Below, piece after piece: positions 1 to 6,342 of a stretch of 9,834 nt of DNA. The notes under the pieces are model-generated. The model was given only the letters and a program-made list of their open reading frames with translations, was not told where the DNA came from and did no database searches. The position numbers and the translations under genes were made by a program. The DNA comes from Alphaproteobacteria bacterium UBA1303 (lineage in GTDB: Bacteria > Pseudomonadota > Alphaproteobacteria > Micropepsales > Micropepsaceae): the NCBI GenBank assembly GCA_002307315.1, contig DBTZ01000057.1:1-9834 (forward strand), given 5' to 3'. The stretch's first letter is position 1. Each line of letters begins with the position of its first letter.

Positions 1-25
1 TCCGCTCAAACTTGGCCTTCGCCAT
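1..25 (-). CDS. tuf: Elongation factor Tu, N-terminal 8 codons (partial)
   Basis: Read on the minus strand from the ATG at 25, the window edge encodes MAKAKFER, the standard bacterial EF-Tu N-terminus. EF-Tu is the GTPase that carries aminoacyl-tRNA to the ribosomal A site. An AAGGA ribosome binding site lies at 34-38, eight bases before the ATG. The gene follows tRNA-Tyr and tRNA-Gly on the same strand, and tRNA-tuf linkage is a well known bacterial arrangement. That context supports a call based on only eight residues. The rest of the gene, including the GTP-binding motifs, lies outside the window, so completeness cannot be judged. Confidence 0.85.
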
Positions 26-47
26 CGTCGCTATCCTTACATCTAGG

Positions 48-62
48 CCCGCGATCCGCGGG
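48..62 (-). repeat. Short GC hairpin in the tuf leader
   Basis: CCCGCG and CGCGGG form a perfect 6-bp stem (48-53 / 57-62) around a 3-base loop, about 10 bases upstream of the tuf ribosome binding site. It lies in the tRNA-Gly to tuf spacer. It has no U-tract after it on the minus strand, so it is not a canonical terminator. A leader structure or RNase processing signal is possible; the function is inferred only from position. Confidence 0.3.
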
Positions 63-150
63 AATTCCTCGTCTCAACACCTGACCGCCTTCGTCCATAT
101 CCATGAACAACGACGACAACCTTCACCGCTCTATCGTGGCGGCTCACCGC

Positions 151-171
151 GCCGTAGCCGCAAATTACGGC
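151..171 (-). repeat. Hairpin just downstream of tRNA-Gly
   Basis: GCCGTA (151-156) and TACGGC (166-171) pair around a 9-base loop, starting 6 bases past the CCA end of tRNA-Gly on the minus strand. No run of T follows, so it does not resemble an intrinsic terminator. A 3' processing signal between the tRNA and the tuf leader would fit the position. This is weak evidence. Confidence 0.25.
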
Positions 172-177
172 ATAGGC

Positions 178-251
178 TGGAGCGGGTGAAGGGAATCGAA
201 CCCTCGTATTCAGCTTGGAAGGCTGCTGCTCTACCATTGAGCTACACCCGC
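178..251 (-). tRNA. tRNA-Gly, anticodon TCC
   Basis: The reverse complement folds as a 74-nt tRNA. The acceptor stem is GCGGGTG paired with CACCCGC, the D arm is GCTC/GAGC, the anticodon stem-loop is CAGCC-TTCCAAG-CTG with anticodon TCC, the T arm has GGTTCGATTCC, and the discriminator base and CCA are genomically encoded (178-180 read as CCA on the minus strand). It decodes GGA and GGG glycine codons. It lies 87 bases downstream of tRNA-Tyr on the same strand and probably shares its transcript with tRNA-Tyr and tuf. Confidence 0.96.
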
Positions 252-338
252 CTTAATCCGACTCCTTTTGCATCCCGCCGGCCCGGCTTCGTTTACGCTT
301 CTGCCGTCACGCCCCAGCCCCGGCCACAAAAGCAAGGC

Positions 339-423
339 TGGTGGAGGGGGTTGGATTCGAACCAACGTAGGCGTAGCCAACGGATTTACAGTCCGTCCCC
401 TTTAGCCACTCGGGCACCCCTCC
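339..423 (-). tRNA. tRNA-Tyr, anticodon GTA
   Basis: The reverse complement gives an 85-nt class II tRNA with a long variable arm, as expected for bacterial tRNA-Tyr. The acceptor stem is GGAGGGG / CCCCTCC, the anticodon loop is CTGTAAA with anticodon GTA, the T arm contains GGTTCGAATCC, and CCA is encoded. It is the first gene of the minus-strand tRNA-tuf cluster. An AT-rich stretch just upstream (424-440, minus-strand TATATTATAAATTAT) is the likely -10 region, although I cannot identify a convincing -35. Confidence 0.96.
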
Positions 424-487
424 ATAATTTATAATATAGCTGAATCAAGCGGTTATCTTTACTCTACCGCGGCAGACCAGCACCGCC

Positions 488-500
488 CGTGACGGTCACG
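488..500. promoter_or_regulatory. Perfect 13-bp palindrome CGTGAC-G-GTCACG
   Basis: A perfect inverted repeat with 6-bp arms and one central base sits about 65 bp upstream of tRNA-Tyr and about 205 bp before rlmB. It has the size and symmetry of a dimeric regulator site. Its GTGAC/GTCAC half-sites recall CRP/FNR-type half-sites, but the spacing is far shorter than the usual TGTGA-N6-TCACA. The function is unproven. Confidence 0.25.
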
Positions 501-585
501 AACGCAAGATTAAGCCTTTCCGAAATTTGGCTGCGGATCGGGGGTTATTAGGCAATCGGCCAATTGTGTCAATAGGTAGCTTTCA

Positions 586-611
586 CCGGAAAGAGAGATA
601 TTTTCTTCCGG
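586..611. repeat. Inverted repeat CCGGAA...TTCCGG upstream of rlmB
   Basis: CCGGAA (586-591) and TTCCGG (606-611) are perfect 6-bp arms around a 14-base AT-rich loop. It lies about 95 bp before the preferred rlmB start. It could form a weak leader hairpin or be a regulator site; nothing else supports either role. Confidence 0.2.
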
Positions 612-704
612 CGCCTGTATCGGGTGCCGACCCTAGCTCCCGGCGCCGTAATAATGCAAGCTTGGCCGGTTGCGGAGCTGCCGCACATCAATGTAGATAC
701 GATT

Positions 705-1466
705 ATGAAAAAAATTACACACCGTCATTTTCCGCCCCGGACCGGACCGAAACCCGAAGGTCTATGGATTTACGGCCTGCATCCGGTGAAAGCCGCGCTC
801 GACAATCCTGCCAGAAAACTTAAAAAATGCACGCTAACCGCCCGCACCGCCGACGAAATCGGCGTTAGCAGGCTGGAGCGGGTGCGACACGAGATAGTCG
901 AGCTTGAGGCCGTATCCAAGCTGCTGCCGCAAGGCGCGGTACACCAAGGCGTAGCCCTTTCCTGCGAACCGCTGCCCCGCCGGACGCTGGAGGACGTACT
1001 GACCTCATCCGAAACCCGCCGCATCGTGCTGTTGCTCGACCAGATCACCGACCCGCACAATGCCGGGGCGATTTTACGCACGGCCGCGGCGTTCGGGGTG
1101 GCCGCCGTGGTGGTTCAGGACCGCAATGCCCCGCCCGAATCGGGGGTACTGGCCAAAGCGGCCTCGGGGGCACTGGACATCGTGCCAATCGTCAATGCCG
1201 TCAATCTGTCGCGCGAGCTGGATACGCTGGGGAAACTCGGCTTCTGGCGGATTGCGCTGGCCGGCGACGGCGAATCCCCGCTGAACGAAGCGGTAAGCCC
1301 CAAAGACGACGTGGCGCTGGTGCTCGGTTCGGAAGGCTCCGGCATTCGCCGCCTGGTGCGCGAACATTGCGACGCGGCCGCGTTCATTCCGATTACGGCG
1401 GCAATGGAAAGCCTCAACGTCTCGAATGCCGCCGCCATAGCGCTGTACGAACTTCGCCGCGCCTGA
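705..1466 (+). CDS. rlmB: 23S rRNA (guanosine-2'-O-)-methyltransferase RlmB (SpoU/TrmH family)
   Basis: This predicted 253-residue SPOUT-class enzyme transfers methyl from S-adenosylmethionine to the ribose of G2251 (E. coli numbering) in the peptidyl-transferase region of 23S rRNA. The N-terminal substrate-binding domain begins with WIYGLHPVKAAL near residue 22. All three SpoU motifs are present. Motif 1 has Asn119, Gly121 and Arg125 in DPHNAGAILR. Motif 2 is VLGSEGSGIRRL around 206-217. Motif 3 is IPITAAMESLNVSNAAA at 228-244. Together they build the knotted SAM site. The length matches the family (about 245-250). The start is uncertain because no strong ribosome binding site is seen; in-frame GTG 624 and ATG 654 would add 27 or 17 residues. 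A TrmH-type tRNA methyltransferase is less likely, given the N-terminal domain and the MESLNVSNA motif. Confidence 0.92.
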   Translation: MKKITHRHFPPRTGPKPEGLWIYGLHPVKAALDNPARKLKKCTLTARTADEIGVSRLERVRHEIVELEAVSKLLPQGAVHQGVALSCEPLPRRTLEDVLTSSETRRIVLLLDQITDPHNAGAILRTAAAFGVAAVVVQDRNAPPESGVLAKAASGALDIVPIVNAVNLSRELDTLGKLGFWRIALAGDGESPLNEAVSPKDDVALVLGSEGSGIRRLVREHCDAAAFIPITAAMESLNVSNAAAIALYELRRA

Positions 1467-1503
1467 TTGACGGCGCGGCGCTCCGGGTATCATCCCGGGT
1501 TTT
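1455..1503 (+). terminator. Tandem hairpins at the rlmB / carboxylesterase convergence
   Basis: A perfect 9-bp GC stem (1455-1463 / 1472-1480) spans the rlmB stop codon. It is followed by a 5-bp CCGGG/CCCGG stem (1483-1487 / 1494-1498) and TTTT at 1500-1503. The second hairpin plus T-run is a modest intrinsic terminator for rlmB on the plus strand. It overlaps the last codons of the convergent esterase gene. No T-run follows the stems on the minus strand, so termination there is not supported. Confidence 0.4.
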
Positions 1504-3175
1504 GCCACATCGCACGTTCGGCGCCGTCCGGGTCGGCGGCGGTTTTGCAGGTGCTGTCGATCAGCATGACCGGACGATGCGCCGTATCGTAGCGCGGCCA
1601 GGCCGGCTGCCCCGGCGCCGACGGAACCCCGCTGCGGGCGAAATTGGCGAAAAAGGCGCTCATCGCCCGCGAAACTTCGGCCAATCCCGGCCCGATGCCG
1701 GAAAGATCGCGAATGTCGTAATTGTAGAACACCGGAGCGATGTCGCAGGCATGGGCGGCGCGCAGCGTCCAATTCGTGCCTTTGATCGGCGTGTTCGATT
1801 CGTAATCGTAGCGATAGCGATAGACCGGCGCCGGTTGAACCGACTTGCGGTCGGCGGCCGTTACCGTATCGTTGCCGAACGTCACCGCGGTTTGAATGGC
1901 GATCAACAACTCGGTCGGGGTCGCCTGCGGACGCGTCCGGCGATAGGTCGACAGCACCAGATCGGCCCGATCGCCGAAAACCTGTTTAGCCCTCGCCTCA
2001 AGCCCATCCTGCGTCATTCGAAAAGCCGCGGGGGTATCGCGGAGGAAGAAAATCGCCTCGTCCCGCATGTTGCCGAGCAGCAGCGGAATGTCGGCACCGA
2101 GCGGCGATGCGGCCGGATCGAAGGGGTGCTGCGGCAGCACATGGCCTTCCACCACCGGCCCGAACTGCCCCGCCCGATCCTCGTTCAAGATCGATACGTC
2201 TTTGCCGCCGTGCCGCGCGAGATAGGCCTTGGTCGGCACCGACAGCGGGCCGCCGCCCTTCTCCGCGGCCATCTGCATGGCGACGAATTTCCCGGCCGGC
2301 ACGTCGTGCAATTTGCGAAAATCCGAGGGTGCGATGTCGAGCCCGGCCAACACCCGCACGGCCGTCTCGGCGGCATCGTCCGCCGTCAATCGGCGCAACC
2401 CCGCACCGCTTTGAATGCCCGCCTTGTGGAACAATCCTTTGGCCGCAGGCATCGCCATCAGCGTGCCGGTCTTGTAGCCGCCGCCGGATTCGCCGAACAC
2501 CATGACGTTGCCGGGATCGCCGCCGAACACGGCGATGTTCTCCTTCACCCACTTAAGCGCCGCCACGATGTCGAGCATGCCTTGATTGCCCGACGTGGCG
2601 TATTCCTCGCCGCCGATCTCGCCGAGGTAAAGATAGCCGAGCAAGCCGAGCCGATGATTGCTCGCCACCACGACCACATCGTAGGTAGCGGCAAGATGCG
2701 AGCCGTCCTGAATGTTCTGGCCGCCCGAACCGGTGGTGTAGCCGCCGCCGTGGCAATAGAACATGACCGGCCGCCGGCGATTGTCGTTCACCGCCGGAGT
2801 CCAGACGTTGAGCACCAGACACTCTTCGCTGTAAGGCGGCTCGTTCTCGCCGTAGGTTGTGCCCGGCCCCTGCATGGCCGGCGGGCCCAGCTTGGTGCAA
2901 TCGCGTACCCCGGTCCAGGATTCGACCGGCGGCGGGGCCTTGAAGCGGTTCCTACCCGATACCGGTCCGGCATAGGGTATGGCTTTGAATGCCAGCGCAC
3001 CACGCGAATGCCCGCCGCGAATCCTGCCGTTGGCGATTTCGGTCTCGACCGACGGCCCTACGGTCATGGTCGAAGGCAAGGACGTTTCCGCCTGCGCCGG
3101 CAGCCAAAGATACGGCGCGGCCAAAACGGCGCTTCCGGTGTGCAAGACCGTGCGACGCGAAAAAAGTGTCTTCAT
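1490..3175 (-). CDS. Tat-exported type-B carboxylesterase (alpha/beta hydrolase, PnbA/cholinesterase-like)
   Basis: This 561-residue protein is a serine ester hydrolase predicted to act outside the cytoplasm; its substrate cannot be read from the sequence. The N-terminus has a twin-arginine signal: SRRTVL at 6-11, a hydrophobic stretch, and an AQA cleavage site at 27-29. The type-B signatures follow in order: SEECLVLNVWTP near 116-127, the oxyanion-hole HGGG at 142-145, NQGMLD at 197-202, and the nucleophile elbow GESGGG with Ser230. His475 (AAHACDIAPVFYN) completes the triad, and Glu373 (GNMRDEAIFF) is the best acid candidate. The length fits the family (about 500-560). AGGGAG at 3182-3187 lies five bases before the ATG at 3175. 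It is convergent with rlmB and divergent from lexA, so it is probably monocistronic. A metabolic role in the neighbourhood is not apparent. Confidence 0.9.
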   Translation of the reverse strand: MKTLFSRRTVLHTGSAVLAAPYLWLPAQAETSLPSTMTVGPSVETEIANGRIRGGHSRGALAFKAIPYAGPVSGRNRFKAPPPVESWTGVRDCTKLGPPAMQGPGTTYGENEPPYSEECLVLNVWTPAVNDNRRRPVMFYCHGGGYTTGSGGQNIQDGSHLAATYDVVVVASNHRLGLLGYLYLGEIGGEEYATSGNQGMLDIVAALKWVKENIAVFGGDPGNVMVFGESGGGYKTGTLMAMPAAKGLFHKAGIQSGAGLRRLTADDAAETAVRVLAGLDIAPSDFRKLHDVPAGKFVAMQMAAEKGGGPLSVPTKAYLARHGGKDVSILNEDRAGQFGPVVEGHVLPQHPFDPAASPLGADIPLLLGNMRDEAIFFLRDTPAAFRMTQDGLEARAKQVFGDRADLVLSTYRRTRPQATPTELLIAIQTAVTFGNDTVTAADRKSVQPAPVYRYRYDYESNTPIKGTNWTLRAAHACDIAPVFYNYDIRDLSGIGPGLAEVSRAMSAFFANFARSGVPSAPGQPAWPRYDTAHRPVMLIDSTCKTAADPDGAERAMWQNPG

Positions 3176-3203
3176 GGCGTTCTCCCTGGCGCCCCCATGC
3201 CGA

Positions 3204-3223
3204 CGCGGAGACGTTTCTCCGCG
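3204..3223 (-). promoter_or_regulatory. Perfect 8-bp stem-loop in the carboxylesterase leader
   Basis: CGCGGAGA (3204-3211) and TCTCCGCG (3216-3223) form a perfect inverted repeat with a 4-base loop. It lies about 29 bp upstream of the esterase ATG, on the 5' side of its ribosome binding site. As DNA it is a plausible dimeric repressor operator (TetR or similar); as RNA it is a stable 5'UTR hairpin. No T-run follows. The function is inferred from symmetry and position only. Confidence 0.4.
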
Positions 3224-3325
3224 GATTCCATACCATATGGGCCGGTCGCATACAGGTGGGCGTTTTCACATAATTGCGATACCGGTTTTTCCGCTTGCGT
3301 CAGTCGGTTGCGCAAAATGTTGCGA

Positions 3326-3354
3326 TTGACGGGACCAAAGAACTAAAGTAGAAC
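3326..3354 (+). promoter_or_regulatory. lexA sigma-70-type promoter
   Basis: TTGACG (3326-3331) and TAGAAC (3349-3354) are separated by 17 bp. The -35 matches the consensus at five of six bases and the -10 at four of six. The predicted transcript starts near 3361, giving a leader of about 95 nt before the lexA ATG. The -10 element is part of the LexA box, so LexA bound there would exclude RNA polymerase. Confidence 0.6.
3340..3354 (+). promoter_or_regulatory. LexA (SOS) box GAAC-N7-GAAC
   Basis: GAAC at 3340-3343 and 3351-3354 are separated by seven bases (TAAAGTA). This is the reverse complement of GTTC-N7-GTTC, the direct-repeat operator described for alphaproteobacterial LexA. It overlaps the -10 element of the lexA promoter and lies about 100 bp upstream of the gene, as expected for autoregulation. 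Its match to the lineage implied by gene order strengthens both calls. The esterase start is about 165 bp away on the other strand, so co-regulation of that gene is possible but not indicated. Confidence 0.8.
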
Positions 3355-3443
3355 GATTCGCAGGCGTTTCGGCTTTGTTCGCTGCGGTGCGCTTAGGAAA
3401 AGTCGGTATCGGTTTTTACGTAAAATGCACGAAAAATGCCGGC

Positions 3444-3450
3444 AAGGAGG
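3444..3450 (+). promoter_or_regulatory. Strong ribosome binding site AAGGAGG fixing the lexA start
   Basis: A full AAGGAGG sits five bases before the ATG at 3456. It decides the start of lexA against an in-frame upstream start at 3375, which would add 27 residues not seen in LexA proteins and would start almost at the predicted transcription start. Confidence 0.85.
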
Positions 3451-3455
3451 CCGAT

Positions 3456-4196
3456 ATGCTCACCCGCAAGCAATACGAACTTCTGATGTTCATCCACGAA
3501 CGGGTTCACGAAACCGGGATTCCTCCCTCGTTCGACGAGATGAAGGATGCGCTCGACTTGCGTTCGAAATCCGGCATTCATCGGTTGATCACCGCGCTGG
3601 TGGAGCGCGGATTTCTGCGCCGCATGGAAAAACGCGCCCGCGCCATCGAAATCATCAAGCTGCCCGATAACATCGCCGAAACCGTCCATCCGCCCGCCAC
3701 CCGCAGTCAGGTGCAGCGGATGAGCCCGCCTCGCCACAGCCGCGGCGACGTACGCGCGGTGCCAGACGCACGCATCGGCGGCGCGCCGCGGAAAACTTCC
3801 GGCGAAAGCGAAGCCGCGGTGGGGGTACCGATGATCGGGCGGATCGCCGCCGGCACGCCGATCGAGGCGTTGCAGAACAAAGTGTCGGACGTACCGGTTC
3901 CGGCCGGCATGATCGGCCACGGCGATCACTACGCGCTGGAGGTCGCCGGCGATTCGATGATCAACGCCGGCATTCTCGACGGCGACACCGTCATCATCCA
4001 GCAGACCGACACCGCCAACACCGGCGAGATCGTGGTGGCGCTGGTCGGCGGCAACGAGGCAACGCTCAAACGGCTGCGCCGGCGCGGCGATTCCATTGCC
4101 CTGGAAGCCGCCAATCCGGCTTATGAGACCCGCCTCTATGGCGCCGATCAAGTCAAGGTGCAGGGCCGTCTGGTCGGGTTGATCCGGCGGTACTGA
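3456..4196 (+). CDS. lexA: LexA, SOS-response repressor and self-cleaving protease
   Basis: This 246-residue repressor binds SOS operators and cleaves itself when stimulated by RecA filaments on single-stranded DNA. The N-terminal winged helix-turn-helix begins MLTRKQYELL and runs to about residue 66, with the recognition region DLRSKSGIHRLITALVERGF around 34-53. A variable linker follows (about 70-122). The C-terminal S24 peptidase domain has the scissile Ala132-Gly133 (RIAAGTP), the nucleophile Ser167 (VAGDSMINAG) and the general base Lys205 (EATLKRL). The longer linker relative to E. coli LexA (202 residues) is usual in alphaproteobacteria. The promoter carries a matching SOS box. The 3' end overlaps the comEC stop by 44 bp tail-to-tail. 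Confidence 0.97.
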   Translation: MLTRKQYELLMFIHERVHETGIPPSFDEMKDALDLRSKSGIHRLITALVERGFLRRMEKRARAIEIIKLPDNIAETVHPPATRSQVQRMSPPRHSRGDVRAVPDARIGGAPRKTSGESEAAVGVPMIGRIAAGTPIEALQNKVSDVPVPAGMIGHGDHYALEVAGDSMINAGILDGDTVIIQQTDTANTGEIVVALVGGNEATLKRLRRRGDSIALEAANPAYETRLYGADQVKVQGRLVGLIRRY

Positions 4197-6288
4197 ACGA
4201 TCTTCGCCGCGGCGGCATCGACCAGGGGCGAAGGCCCCGCACCGCCGTGACGGTTTCGATCCGCCACGGCTTATCCAGCCAGATCGCATAGCCGCCGGCA
4301 TGAACGATGTCGAAGCGGTCGATGACGAACGGCCCTTTGCACATGTCGCGCACCGGCACGGCGCTGATGACGATGGCGGCGCGTTCGCAATCCTCGAACA
4401 GGGCTTCGGGACGCAAGTCGAATGCCACCGTCGCCCCTCCCCCCGCATGGGCGATACAACCATAGGCGTCGCAGGAAACGCCATTGCCTGCCAGCGCATC
4501 GCGCGGTTTCCGTTCGTCGCCTTCGTGCTGGAGCCAACTTTCGGCGGCGAATTTGTCCTTCGGCTTTTTTAGAAACATCAGTTTGCCGTCGGGTCGCCGC
4601 ACCGCCACCGCGCCGAAATCGCGCGCCACCAGAATATCGGGCGGCCGGGCGCAAAGCGCAAAAGCCACACCGGCGGCGATCGGGATAAGCCCAAGCCAGC
4701 GCCAGCGCCGCTGCCAAATTGCGATCCACAGGAACCCCAGCATCACCGCCGCCAGGCACCACAACGGCCAGCCGGGGACCAGGCTTCCGGCACCGGGAAT
4801 GGCCGCCGTCCATCGGGCGATGGCGGTCATCGCCTGCACGCCCAAGCCCATGATCCGAAGCGGCGGGGCATCGAGACCTGCCGGCATCAGCACCATCGCC
4901 GCGGTCGCCGCCGGCATGATGACGAAGCCGACCACCGGCTCGGCGGCAAGGTTGGAAATCAGCCCGTATTGCGCGGCGCGTTCGAAATGGAAGATCGCGA
5001 TCGGCGCCGATACCAGCCCGGCGATCAAGCTGGCGGCACCGATGCCGGCGGCATAGCGCACCAGCCGCATCGGCAAGGTGCGGCGCGGCGGGTTCGCCTT
5101 TCGCCGCGCCGAAATTCCCTCGGCCAGCGCTATTAGCCCGATCACCGAAGCAAACGACATCTGACAACCGGCGTCCAACAGGCTCTCCGGCATGACGACG
5201 AGTACGATCGCCGCCGCCAGCGCCACGCTGCGCATCGACAACGCCGGCCGGTCGATCAGAATGGCGAAGAACATCGCCGCCAGCATGACGAACGAGCGCA
5301 CCGCCGGAATGTCGCAACCGCTGATGATCAAATAGAACAGCGCCCCGCTCAGCGCCGCCACGGCGGCGATTTTCTTCACCGCGAAGCGCAGCGCGATAAA
5401 GGGAAACAGCGCCAGCAGCGCCCGGATCGACCAGAAAAAAATCCCGCCCGCCAGCGCCAGATGCACGCCGGATATCGACAGCACGTGATAGAGGCCGGAA
5501 TTGCGATAGGCGTCGTCGTCTTCGGTCGTGATCTCGCCGCGCTGGCCGGTAATCAACGCGGCGGAGATGGCGCCTTCCGGGCCGGGCAGAACGTCGCGAA
5601 TGCGCGCCGTCATCTTCCGACGCAAGGACTGAATGCCGGCCGAAACAGTTTCGGCCGCAACACCTGCGCGGGGCGCCTCGGCCGCATGCGGCTTGCCGTA
5701 AAGATAGCCGACCGCACCGACGCGCTGAAAGAATGCCCACCGGCCGAAATCGTATCCGCCCGGCATCGCCGGCCCGGGCGGCGGCATCAGCACCGCCGTC
5801 ACCCGCACAAAACTGCCGGGGGCGGGAATGAAGTCGGCATAGCGGGCCGTCAGCCGCACCCGCGCAGGTGTTGCGGCCCTTAAAAATCGGATTGGTTCCG
5901 GCTCCAGCACCATTCTGAGGCCGGTCGCGCGCACCTCGGCCCAGACCACCCGGCCGATCAAGCGTACCGGCCCGATTTTCCGCTCCAACACCGGGGCGCG
6001 GACCCACTCGGTGCGCACTTTGGCGCAGACGAAGCCAGCCGCAGCCACCGCGAACAGCAATATCGCCAGGCGAAACCGGTACTTGCCCGCTACTTTAAAA
6101 GCGACGGCCGAGGCAAAGGCGGCAGCAACCGCCGCCCACACCGGCGGCTCGGCCGGCATGGAAAAATAGACCGCAATTCCCGCCCCCAGACTTACCGGCA
6201 GCCACAACGGCCAGCGCGCACGCTCGGCCAGCACCGCATCCTTAAGGCCGGCAAATACCTTCGTCGATGCGATCTGTGCTATCCCCAC
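4153..6288 (-). CDS. comEC: ComEC/Rec2-family DNA-uptake membrane protein
   Basis: ComEC forms the inner-membrane channel for single-stranded DNA in natural transformation. This 711-residue version has N-terminal membrane helices (about 28-85), an OB-like region with PGGYDFGRWAFFQRVGAVGY ending near 195, and a Competence core with ALITGQRGEI, then LYHVLSISGVHLAL (about 266-279) and LLDAGCQMSFASV (370-382), with several later hydrophobic segments. The soluble C-terminus (about 550-690) has cysteines in SCDAYGC but no visible HxHxDH metal motif, so it does not look like a working metallo-beta-lactamase-type nuclease; this is common in alphaproteobacterial versions. I chose GTG 6288 (AGGG six bases upstream); the open frame continues to 6600 but that part lies antisense to gltX and lacks ComEC character. 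Competence itself cannot be concluded from this gene alone. Confidence 0.92.
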   Translation of the reverse strand: MGIAQIASTKVFAGLKDAVLAERARWPLWLPVSLGAGIAVYFSMPAEPPVWAAVAAAFASAVAFKVAGKYRFRLAILLFAVAAAGFVCAKVRTEWVRAPVLERKIGPVRLIGRVVWAEVRATGLRMVLEPEPIRFLRAATPARVRLTARYADFIPAPGSFVRVTAVLMPPPGPAMPGGYDFGRWAFFQRVGAVGYLYGKPHAAEAPRAGVAAETVSAGIQSLRRKMTARIRDVLPGPEGAISAALITGQRGEITTEDDDAYRNSGLYHVLSISGVHLALAGGIFFWSIRALLALFPFIALRFAVKKIAAVAALSGALFYLIISGCDIPAVRSFVMLAAMFFAILIDRPALSMRSVALAAAIVLVVMPESLLDAGCQMSFASVIGLIALAEGISARRKANPPRRTLPMRLVRYAAGIGAASLIAGLVSAPIAIFHFERAAQYGLISNLAAEPVVGFVIMPAATAAMVLMPAGLDAPPLRIMGLGVQAMTAIARWTAAIPGAGSLVPGWPLWCLAAVMLGFLWIAIWQRRWRWLGLIPIAAGVAFALCARPPDILVARDFGAVAVRRPDGKLMFLKKPKDKFAAESWLQHEGDERKPRDALAGNGVSCDAYGCIAHAGGGATVAFDLRPEALFEDCERAAIVISAVPVRDMCKGPFVIDRFDIVHAGGYAIWLDKPWRIETVTAVRGLRPWSMPPRRRSFSTAGSTRPDGPAP

Positions 6289-6342
6289 GGCGCCCTGTTT
6301 GCTAATACCAACCTCGAAATTGCACCTGCAACGTATGGTATT
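6289..6342. other. Short divergent spacer between comEC and gltX
   Basis: Only 54 bp separate the chosen comEC GTG from the gltX ATG, so promoters for both strands must be packed here or lie within the coding starts. A TATTAT at 6339-6344 overlaps the gltX ATG and cannot serve it as a -10. No strong Shine-Dalgarno sequence precedes gltX. I can identify no clear promoter pair for either gene. Confidence 0.4.

Larger units (their letters stand above)
424..704. other. Divergent intergenic region, tRNA-Tyr / rlmB
   Basis: This 281-bp gap must carry the promoters for the tRNA-tuf cluster (minus) and rlmB (plus). The AT-rich block at 424-440 is the best -10 candidate for the tRNA side. Two inverted repeats are listed separately (488-500, 586-611). 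I see no convincing sigma-70 promoter pair for rlmB. In-frame GTG (624) and ATG (654) codons could extend rlmB into this gap. I prefer 705 because RlmB homologues start shortly before the conserved WIYGLHPV segment. Confidence 0.5.

Noticed and set aside
12..434. 140-codon plus-strand ORF across the tRNA region (and a 64-codon minus ORF at 43-237)
   Set aside because: Both are translations through tRNA-Gly and tRNA-Tyr; segments such as VKGIEPSYSAWKAAALPLSY are the familiar spurious proteins produced by reading tRNA genes.
1367..3346. 659-codon plus-strand ORF antisense to the carboxylesterase
   Set aside because: Very long, but it is the mirror of a high-GC gene with a full set of esterase motifs. 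Its composition is rich in Arg, His and Gly with no domain, and it also overlaps the end of rlmB. A protein is unlikely.
3393..4499. 368-codon minus-strand ORF antisense to lexA
   Set aside because: Mirror frame of lexA with no recognisable domain; lexA on the plus strand has promoter, operator, ribosome binding site and all catalytic residues.
4271..6007. 578-codon minus-strand ORF inside comEC in another frame
   Set aside because: A GC-driven shadow frame, very rich in Arg, Gly and Ala, lacking membrane segments and motifs, while the overlapping frame gives a textbook ComEC.
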